64,000 bases of DNA from NCBI RefSeq assembly GCF_947500405.1, contig NZ_CANMRY010000002.1:248001-312000 (forward strand), given 5' to 3'. The notes beneath the pieces are model-generated. The model saw only the letters and a list, made by a program, of their open reading frames with translations, made no database searches and was not told the origin of the DNA. This DNA is from an uncultured Maribacter sp. (lineage in GTDB: Bacteria; Bacteroidota; Bacteroidia; Flavobacteriales; Flavobacteriaceae). Below, piece after piece: positions 8,477-14,961 of the stretch; position 1 is the first letter of the stretch, and each line of letters opens with the position of its first letter. Made by a program: the position numbers and the translations under genes.

Positions 8477-9616
8477 ATGTCTACGAGAATAGAAAATATA
8501 AACTCTGATTTAATAAACTGGGCTATTACTCGGGCAGGGAATGAATTGGATGAATTTTATCTTAACAACCCTTCTGTTGCTGAGTGGGTTGCAGGAACGA
8601 AAAAACCTACAATCAAGCAATTAGAAGATTTTACACATAAGGTACATGTCCCATTTGGATATATGTTTCTCAATCAACCGCCCCAAGAAGAAATTCCAAT
8701 TCCTTTTTTTAGGACAGGAGATTCTAAAAGAGAAAAGGTTTCCTTAAACGTATATCATACAATTCAGATTATAAAGGAAAGGCAGAATTGGCTAACTAAT
8801 TATCTTCAAGAGAGTGAATATCCAGACTTAGAATTTATAGGGAAGTATAATGTGAATTCTAATTATAAAGAAGTTGTAAATGATATTCGTAATACTCTTA
8901 ATCTGACTGTAAATTGGGCAAGTAAACTTGGTACTTGGGAACAGGCATTAGATTATTTAACATTACAAATTGAAGAGATTGGAATAATTGTGAATTTTAA
9001 TGGAATAGTTGGTAATAATACTAGAAGAAAAATTCCTGTTGATGAATGCAGAGGGTTTGTAATAGTAAACAACAAAAGTCCATTTCTTTTTATTAATTCT
9101 GCTGATGCAAAAGCTGCGCAAATGTTTACATTGATACATGAACTTGCTCATATATGGTTAGGAGAAAGTGCCGGTTTTGATAATAAACAAATGCTACCAG
9201 CTGACGACCCTATTGAGAAATTCTGTGATAAAGTAGCTGCTGAATTCCTGGTTCCAGAAATATTTTTCAAAGAAAAATGGAAGAGTACCCAAAACATTAA
9301 ACATCTTAGTAGAGTTTTTAAAGTTAGCCCTATCGTTATTGCTAGACGAGCTCTTGACTTAAAATTGTTATCTAAACCATCTTTTTTTCAATTCTACAAC
9401 GATTATATCTCCGAATATCTAAATAAAAAGGACAATCAAAGTTCTGGAGGAAATTTTTATGCAACTGCAAAAAAAAGAATAAGTCTTAGGTTTGCAAGCT
9501 ATGTTAATAGTGCTGTAAAAGAGAATACCCTTCTTTATCGAGATGCATATAGATTGACAAGCTTGAAAGGAAACACCTATGAGAAATTTATCAATGAATA
9601 CTTATATCAAGCATGA
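8477..9616 (+). CDS. XRE/ImmA-IrrE-type metalloprotease, candidate antitoxin
   Basis: A 379-residue protein. Residues 1-65 look like a degenerate XRE-type DNA-binding region (VAEWVAGTKKPTIKQLEDF), and the middle carries the zinc motif LIHELAHIWLG (HExxH, about residue 218) of the ImmA/IrrE family (COG2856). A distal Glu that would complete the metal site is likely in DKVAAEFLVP. In ImmA-type proteins this protease cuts a repressor. Next to a PIN-domain gene, XRE-COG2856 proteins are known as antitoxin-like partners. The 3' end overlaps the DUF4411 gene by 4 bases (ATGA). Own promoter at 8445. Confidence 0.85.
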   Translation: MSTRIENINSDLINWAITRAGNELDEFYLNNPSVAEWVAGTKKPTIKQLEDFTHKVHVPFGYMFLNQPPQEEIPIPFFRTGDSKREKVSLNVYHTIQIIKERQNWLTNYLQESEYPDLEFIGKYNVNSNYKEVVNDIRNTLNLTVNWASKLGTWEQALDYLTLQIEEIGIIVNFNGIVGNNTRRKIPVDECRGFVIVNNKSPFLFINSADAKAAQMFTLIHELAHIWLGESAGFDNKQMLPADDPIEKFCDKVAAEFLVPEIFFKEKWKSTQNIKHLSRVFKVSPIVIARRALDLKLLSKPSFFQFYNDYISEYLNKKDNQSSGGNFYATAKKRISLRFASYVNSAVKENTLLYRDAYRLTSLKGNTYEKFINEYLYQA

Positions 9617-10110
9617 GTAAATTCATTGTAGATTCCAACTTTTTTATTCAAGCACACCGCTCTATTTACCCACTAGATGTAGTTCAAAGTTTTTGGGTGA
9701 AAATTAATGCCCTTGCAATGAATGGTACCATAGTAAGTATTGATAAGGTTAAAAAAGAAATTTTTGATAATGCTTCTCATCAAGATGAATTAAAGATTTG
9801 GTGCGGAGATAATCTTCCAAATGATTTTTTTATAAATACTGACTCTGTATTAAACAATTATATATCTATTGTGAATTGGGTAAATTCTAGTCATTTTACT
9901 GAACGTGCTCAACAAGAATTTCTTGCAACAGATTTAGCAGACCCTTGGTTAGTCGCTTTTGCCATGAGTAATGGATGGACAATAGTTACTTATGAAAAAA
10001 GCGAGCCAAATAGAAGGAATCGAATTAAAATCCCTGAAGTTTGCAATCAATTTAACGTGAGGTATATAAATACTATTGAAATGTTAAGGGAATTGAATGA
10101 AAACTTTTAA
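9613..10110 (+). CDS. DUF4411 PIN-domain protein, candidate RNase toxin
   Basis: A 165-residue protein of the DUF4411 family, a branch of the PIN ribonuclease fold. The acidic residues expected of a PIN metal site are visible: Asp7 in FIVDSNFFI, Glu near KVKKEIFD, and Asp residues in ATDLADPWLVAFA, followed by the strand WTIVTYEK. PIN toxins cleave RNA; the target here is unknown. It overlaps the ImmA-like gene by 4 bases, so the two are translated together, which is the usual layout of a type II toxin-antitoxin pair. Antitoxin first, toxin second. Confidence 0.85.
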   Translation: MSKFIVDSNFFIQAHRSIYPLDVVQSFWVKINALAMNGTIVSIDKVKKEIFDNASHQDELKIWCGDNLPNDFFINTDSVLNNYISIVNWVNSSHFTERAQQEFLATDLADPWLVAFAMSNGWTIVTYEKSEPNRRNRIKIPEVCNQFNVRYINTIEMLRELNENF

Positions 10111-10200
10111 AACATACTATCTATAACAATTTGTATAGTATATCTGTACTCTACGGAATACAAACGCGCTATACAAAAGATATTACAATTCAATAAACTA

Positions 10201-10836
10201 ATGCAGATAATTGAAAAATATGATCGCCAATTTGAATATTTAGGTATCCTAATTAACCTTTTAATAGCCTACCAATTTTATAAAATTTGGAGTAATCCAA
10301 CTATAAATGATGCTTCTACTGTTTCTGCATTGGCAGCTCTAATGGCTTTTGAGTTTATCATGGTCCACTCTGGTGTTTTTATGGCTGTAATGCCTAGAAA
10401 AATATCTTTATATGTATTATTTCCAGTGTATGGTCTTTTTGCACTTGCTTTTAATGCTGCAACAGAGAATAATACTATATTAATAGCTTACTTAGTAGTT
10501 ATATTTAATCGTATGCGTTTTGCATTTTCAGATGTAAGTCCGGCTTTAAAAAATAGAGCAATATTAACTTCTGTTTTAGCTGCAATTATATATTTTATAT
10601 TAATTTTTGTAATCGTATTTAATATGAATTCCATTCCGGAACTGGGATTACATGAAGAGTACTTAGAGCTTTCTGGTTATAATGCCGCAAAAACATCCGG
10701 TGGTGTGTTTATAGACACGCCACATATTTCTATTTGTTTTGGACTAATCTATTATTGCTTTTTAGTGCTAATTGAAGTATTATTACTTTATAAGCCACAA
10801 AATAAAAACCCGCCTATAAATATTCCTGATATATGA
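10201..10836 (+). CDS. Six-helix membrane protein of unknown function
   Basis: A 211-residue integral membrane protein with about six hydrophobic segments (residues 12-28, 42-65, 72-88, 92-108, 122-145 and 175-197) and a short polar Pro/Asn-rich tail. I do not recognise the family. Its last 4 bases overlap hemF (ATGA), so it is translationally coupled to coproporphyrinogen oxidase and belongs to the heme transcription unit. This suggests, without proving, a membrane role near heme synthesis. The 90-base gap upstream separates it from the toxin-antitoxin pair. Confidence 0.75.
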   Translation: MQIIEKYDRQFEYLGILINLLIAYQFYKIWSNPTINDASTVSALAALMAFEFIMVHSGVFMAVMPRKISLYVLFPVYGLFALAFNAATENNTILIAYLVVIFNRMRFAFSDVSPALKNRAILTSVLAAIIYFILIFVIVFNMNSIPELGLHEEYLELSGYNAAKTSGGVFIDTPHISICFGLIYYCFLVLIEVLLLYKPQNKNPPINIPDI

Positions 10837-11735
10837 AAGATACTTTCTACGCCTATATTCAACAACTACAAGACACTATAACTACTAAATTAGAAGAAGT
10901 AGATGGTGTTGCTACATTTAAAGAAGACCTTTGGAAAAGACCAGAAGGCGGTGGTGGTAGAACACGTGTTATAGAAAACGGAGCTGTTTTTGAAAAAGGT
11001 GGTGTAAACATTTCTGCAGTGCATGGTGCTTTACCAGAAAGCATGCAAAACTATTTTGGTGTTAAAGATGCCGATTTTTTTGCTTGTGGACTTAGTTTAG
11101 TAGTACACCCTAAAAACCCAATGGTACCAACAGTGCATGCTAATTGGCGTTATTTTGAAATGTATGACAAACAAGGTAACATTGTAGATCAATGGTTTGG
11201 TGGTGGTCAAGACCTTACACCCTATTATTTATTTGAGGAAGACGCTATTCATTTTCATAAAACATGCAAAACAGCTTGTGATAAACATAGCCCAACATTT
11301 CATAAAAAATATAAAGAACGATGTGATACCTATTTTTGGAACGCACACCGTAATGAAGCAAGAGGCTTAGGAGGCTTATTTTTTGATTATTGTAAAGCAA
11401 CCGATACTATGGCTATGCAAGACTGGTATAACTTTGTAACCGAAGTTGGCAATAGTTTTTTAGAGGCATATATACCAATTGTTATAAAAAGAAAAGATTT
11501 ACCATATACTAAAGAACAAAGAGACTGGCAAGAGGTTAGGCGTGGCCGCTATGTAGAATTTAATTTGGTGCATGACAAAGGAACTTTATTTGGTTTACGC
11601 ACCAACGGACGTATAGAAAGTATATTAATGAGTCTTCCACCGCATGTACAATGGCATTATAACCATCACCCAGAAAAGGGAAGTGAAGAAGAAAAATTAC
11701 TTCAGGTTTTAGCAAATCCAAAAGATTGGGTTTAA
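10833..11735 (+). CDS. hemF: Oxygen-dependent coproporphyrinogen-III oxidase
   Basis: A 300-residue cytoplasmic enzyme that uses O2 to decarboxylate coproporphyrinogen III to protoporphyrinogen IX. Family signatures are clear: VHANWRYFEMYD (about residues 105-116), GGGQDLTPYYLFEEDA, EARGLGGLFFDY, and RRGRYVEFNLVHDKGTLFGL. Length is standard for the aerobic HemF family. It overlaps the upstream membrane gene by 4 bases and is followed 9 bases later by a 52-codon basic ORF. Presence of HemF implies an aerobic life style. Confidence 0.96.
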   Translation: MKDTFYAYIQQLQDTITTKLEEVDGVATFKEDLWKRPEGGGGRTRVIENGAVFEKGGVNISAVHGALPESMQNYFGVKDADFFACGLSLVVHPKNPMVPTVHANWRYFEMYDKQGNIVDQWFGGGQDLTPYYLFEEDAIHFHKTCKTACDKHSPTFHKKYKERCDTYFWNAHRNEARGLGGLFFDYCKATDTMAMQDWYNFVTEVGNSFLEAYIPIVIKRKDLPYTKEQRDWQEVRRGRYVEFNLVHDKGTLFGLRTNGRIESILMSLPPHVQWHYNHHPEKGSEEEKLLQVLANPKDWV

Positions 11736-11744
11736 AACTAGATT

Positions 11745-11903
11745 ATGGCTAAAAAAGGAAAAGAAAAAAATACGGTAAACAAAGCAAAGCATACTAAGTT
11801 AATGAACCGTAAAAAGAATAAACTTAAAAAAGAACAGGAGACTAGAAAAGAACGGCTAAAAGCTATTGTAAAGCTAAGCCAAGAAAAAGCAAAAGATAAT
11901 TAA
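11745..11903 (+). CDS. Small lysine-rich protein, 52 residues
   Basis: An ATG at 11745, 9 bases after the hemF stop, opens 52 codons ending at TAA 11901-11903; the stop overlaps the ATG of the next gene (TAATG). The product starts MAKKGKEKNT and is highly basic: roughly a third of residues are Lys or Arg, with no hydrophobic segment. The tight packing between hemF and the ychJ-like gene supports it being translated. Function unknown; a nucleic-acid or ribosome-associated role would be a guess from composition alone. Confidence 0.6.
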   Translation: MAKKGKEKNTVNKAKHTKLMNRKKNKLKKEQETRKERLKAIVKLSQEKAKDN

Positions 11904-12313
11904 TGGGAAAGAATTGTTTTTGCGGTAGCGAAAAATCATATACGATGTTCTGTAATATACTACATAACAATATATTAAAAGCAAAAACGGCAGAGCAATT
12001 AATGCGTTCCAGATATTCTGCATTTGTTATGGCAAACGGAGACTATTTAATGCAAAGTCACCATTCTTCTACCAGGTCAACTAAAGATAAAAAAGCAATT
12101 ATTGCCTGGGCAAAGTCTGTTAATTGGATTAAGTTAGAAGTTTTAGAAACAACCAAAGGAGCTGAAAAAGATACTAAAGGGACTGTAACTTTTAATGCGT
12201 ATTATTACGAAAATGGAAAAGTTAATGTTCTAAATGAAAAATCGGCCTTTGTAAAAGAAAATAAGCATTGGGTATATTTGGGGTTAGCAGACAAAATCTC
12301 ATCAAATATTTAA
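11903..12313 (+). CDS. YchJ-like SEC-C motif protein
   Basis: A 136-residue member of the YchJ / UPF0225 family. The N-terminus carries a zinc-binding SEC-C-like motif (CFCGSEKSYTMFC, residues 5-17), followed by the family block RSRYSAFVMANGDYLMQSHH. The rest is an NTF2-like beta-rich fold (ENGKVNVLNEKSAFVKENKHWVYLG). Biological role is not established for the family. The start overlaps the stop of the 52-residue ORF by one base. Usual family members are 130-160 residues, so the gene is complete. Confidence 0.85.
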   Translation: MGKNCFCGSEKSYTMFCNILHNNILKAKTAEQLMRSRYSAFVMANGDYLMQSHHSSTRSTKDKKAIIAWAKSVNWIKLEVLETTKGAEKDTKGTVTFNAYYYENGKVNVLNEKSAFVKENKHWVYLGLADKISSNI

Positions 12314-12337
12314 ACGTACTACAAGGGAAGAAAATTT

Positions 12338-13072
12338 TTGAAAAAACATATCTTTGAAAACATGGAAGAAGTAGAGTTACTAAAAATTGTTACAGAATAT
12401 TTTAGGTCTAATATTTTTGAAAATCATAAATCGAGCTCTATTAAAACACACTCCAAATTAAAATCTTATAAAATAAATCCTATTGTAGTAAAATATTTAT
12501 CCAAAATACTAGAAAAAGATTTTACACCAATTGGTATTGCAAAGGCACTTTATTACCCCCGCGTTCTTGGAACGTCTATAAACACCTCTTTTGGGACACG
12601 AATACAGAATATGTTTGTAGCTTTAAAATTAGCTGAAGGCTCTTTAATTAAAGGAATGGATATTGAATTTATTGATAAAATTGATGGTAGAAAAAAATGG
12701 TGTCAATTAAAGTCTGGTCCAAATACAATAAACTCGGAAGATGTTTCTCCTTTATTAAAAAAATTTACAACAGTTACCAATTTAGCTAGAACAAATTCTC
12801 TAGCGATGAATAATTCAGATTTAATATTAGGTGTCTTATATGGTGAAGAGAGCCAATTAAGCCAACATTATAGCAAAATTAACCAACAATTCCCTGTTGT
12901 AATAGGAAAAGACTTTTAGCATAGAATAACTGGTTTCCCTAACTTTTATAACAAACTAGTTCAAGAATTAGATAATACTATTTCTTCTTTAGACACTGAA
13001 GATTTTTTTAATGAAGGATTAGAGCTATTAGCATCAGAAATAAAATACTCAGAATTATTTAATTTTGAATAA
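12338..13072 (+). pseudogene. Eco47II/PmeII-type restriction endonuclease interrupted by an amber codon
   Basis: The frame opens at TTG 12338 (or ATG 12362) and encodes a type II endonuclease of the Eco47II/Sau96I/PmeII type. The nuclease core GMDIEFID...WCQLKSGPNTIN (residues 108-130) is the PD-(D/E)xK-like site. A TAG at 12917-12919 stops the frame after GKDF. Directly after it, in the same frame, 50 sense codons continue with HRITGFPNFYNKLV and end at TAA 13070-13072. From memory, family members read GK(D/E)FWHRLTG at this place, so the TAG sits where a conserved Trp (TGG) is expected: one base change. Full length would be 244 residues, normal for the family. The distal part overlaps the 3' end of the convergent methyltransferase by 112 bases. 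A sequencing error is the alternative. Confidence 0.8.
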
Positions 13073-14298
13073 TAGTTATTCAAAAATTTAATAATAGAAT
13101 ATCCTAATTCTTGACCTAAGTTACAAGGTACTGCATTTCCAATTTGCTTATATTGCTGTGAAACCGAACCACTAAACTCCCAGCTATCTGGAAAAGTTTG
13201 TATTCTAGCATACTCTCTTACTGTAAATGGTCTTGTTTCATCTGGGTGGCATCTTTCGGTTTGTTTTTGAGCAGGGCTACATGTAAGCGTTAAACTAGGT
13301 TCATCCCAACCAATTCTTCTTGCCATTCCTGTTTTTCCTCCTCCCAAATAAAAACTCTTACCCATATAAGATTTTTGAATAGCAATAGGTAAATCTCTCC
13401 AATATCCTTTTGGAGGCACCATTTTTAATATTTCTTCTTTATGTTTAGGATACTTTGATCCAAGAGACTTCGGAACATCAGAACTATATAATTCTCCCTT
13501 TTTTAAAGCATCAATTAAATTGTAAACTTTTCTATGCTTCTTTGGATATTCGTAAGCTATATCAATATCTTTTCTTATACCAACAAGAATTAGCCTTTCT
13601 CTTTTTTGTGGAACTTTATAGTTTATCGCTTTTAAAACTTCAACGGGAACAACATTATAGCCTATTTCATCTAAAATTGAAATCATTCCTTTGAGAGTTT
13701 CTCCTTTTTCATGTGATAAAAGACCCTTTACATTTTCACCAATACAAATTGGCGGGTTAACTTCTTTTATAACTCTTGCAAATTCGTAAAACAATGTACC
13801 GCGAGCATCTTCTAAACCTAATTTCTTACCAGCATAACTAAAAGCCTGACAAGGAAAACCACCAGTAACTATATCAACTTCTTCTTTATATTTATGAAAA
13901 GAGAAAGATTTTATATCGCCTTCTAAAACATTCCATTTTGGTCTATTTTTACGTAATGTTTGGCACGCCCATTTATCAATTTCATTTAGAGCTACACATT
14001 TAATTCCTGCTTTTTCTAAACCAATTGCTAAACCTCCTGCTCCTGCAAAAAGTTCCAAAACCTTGTATTCTTTTAATGGAGCTATTGAATTATCAGTTTT
14101 CTCATCTATTTTATCAGAAAATAATTCAAGAAAAGTATTTAATTGTTCCTTTTTATAAACCCGGTAGTTGCTAATAGGTTCCCTAACTGCACTAAGTTTT
14201 CCTTCTTTATCCCATCTTCGTAAAGTTTCTTTACTTTTACCAATAATTTCTGAAGCCTCAGAAAGTGAATAATAATCCTTTATACCCATGTTACACAA
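12961..14298 (-). CDS. DNA cytosine-5 methyltransferase with N-terminal HTH
   Basis: A 445-residue C5-cytosine methyltransferase. Residues 1-60 form a MerR/excisionase-like helix-turn-helix (YSLSEASEIIGKSKETLRRW). The catalytic domain follows with motif I ELFAGAGGLAIGLEKAG, motif IV GGFPCQAFS holding the catalytic Cys, motif VI GENVKGL, motif VIII PQKRERLILVG, and motif X IGNAVP. It modifies the site cut by the neighbouring endonuclease; GGNCC is likely from the Eco47II/Sau96I family, by inference. An internal ATG at 14289 could be the true start. With the endonuclease broken, this is functionally an orphan methylase. The HTH may let it repress its own operon. Confidence 0.93.
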   Translation of the reverse strand: MCNMGIKDYYSLSEASEIIGKSKETLRRWDKEGKLSAVREPISNYRVYKKEQLNTFLELFSDKIDEKTDNSIAPLKEYKVLELFAGAGGLAIGLEKAGIKCVALNEIDKWACQTLRKNRPKWNVLEGDIKSFSFHKYKEEVDIVTGGFPCQAFSYAGKKLGLEDARGTLFYEFARVIKEVNPPICIGENVKGLLSHEKGETLKGMISILDEIGYNVVPVEVLKAINYKVPQKRERLILVGIRKDIDIAYEYPKKHRKVYNLIDALKKGELYSSDVPKSLGSKYPKHKEEILKMVPPKGYWRDLPIAIQKSYMGKSFYLGGGKTGMARRIGWDEPSLTLTCSPAQKQTERCHPDETRPFTVREYARIQTFPDSWEFSGSVSQQYKQIGNAVPCNLGQELGYSIIKFLNNYYSKLNNSEYFISDANSSNPSLKKSSVSKEEIVLSNS

Positions 14299-14956
14299 CC
14301 TTACACATTGGTTACAAATTTATAGGAAAAATTTGAATAATAAAATTAAGTTCTTTGTTCTTTTCCATTTATTTTTTGTTATGCTTTTTTCATTTTCATG
14401 CAACTCCAGAAAAAAAGGAAAGAGTGATATTAAGGTACTCTTTACTCCAGACACACTAACCGCTGGTTATACGTATTGGTGGCCAGAATCTGGTCCTTTT
14501 ATTGGAGAATGTAGTACAGAACTTTCCTTAGTTTTTAGAGGTGTAGTTACCCAATTAAAAGAACCAACAGATGAAGCTGGCCCCTTATACACTTCGCAAG
14601 ACGGAATTATAAAGTTAGAACAAGTATATAAAATTAAAGATATAGGTGGTAATAAATATACCAATCAGAATTATTTTAAAACAGACTGCTTTAATGGTTT
14701 AGACTTAAAAGTTGGAGATGCCGTTTTAGTTTCTTGTTATGATTATGAAGGAGATTATACTATCCCCGGCGAAAAATCTATTCTAAAAATATCAGGCGAT
14801 AGTGACCCTATAATAAAATCCATAAAAAAGTATCTAGATAAAGACCAAAACCCAATAAAAATTAGAAAAGATATAAAGCTTTGGGAAAAACATTTTTTAG
14901 ATAGCGCACTAGAAAAGCAAATTCGTTGTAAGCAAGAAATGCTTAAAAACAACTAA
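14288..14956 (+). CDS. Lipoprotein of unknown function
   Basis: A 222-residue protein with a lipoprotein signal: a hydrophobic stretch FFVLFHLFFVMLFSFSC with the lipobox Cys at residue 38. The N-region before it is unusually long, and a TTG at 14333, preceded by an AGGA, would give a normal 22-residue signal peptide. The ATG at 14288 also overlaps the 5' end of the divergent methyltransferase, so the later start is plausible. The mature part has four or more Cys residues and alternating strands (VFRGVVTQLK, GDAVLVSCYDYEGDY). I do not recognise the family. Confidence 0.7.
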   Translation: MLHNLTHWLQIYRKNLNNKIKFFVLFHLFFVMLFSFSCNSRKKGKSDIKVLFTPDTLTAGYTYWWPESGPFIGECSTELSLVFRGVVTQLKEPTDEAGPLYTSQDGIIKLEQVYKIKDIGGNKYTNQNYFKTDCFNGLDLKVGDAVLVSCYDYEGDYTIPGEKSILKISGDSDPIIKSIKKYLDKDQNPIKIRKDIKLWEKHFLDSALEKQIRCKQEMLKNN

Positions 14957-14961
14957 CATTA

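Noticed and set aside
12349-12356. TATCTTTG as a -7 box for the endonuclease gene
   Set aside because: It lies between the TTG start at 12338 and the ATG at 12362 and has no TTG at the right distance; it cannot be told from chance.
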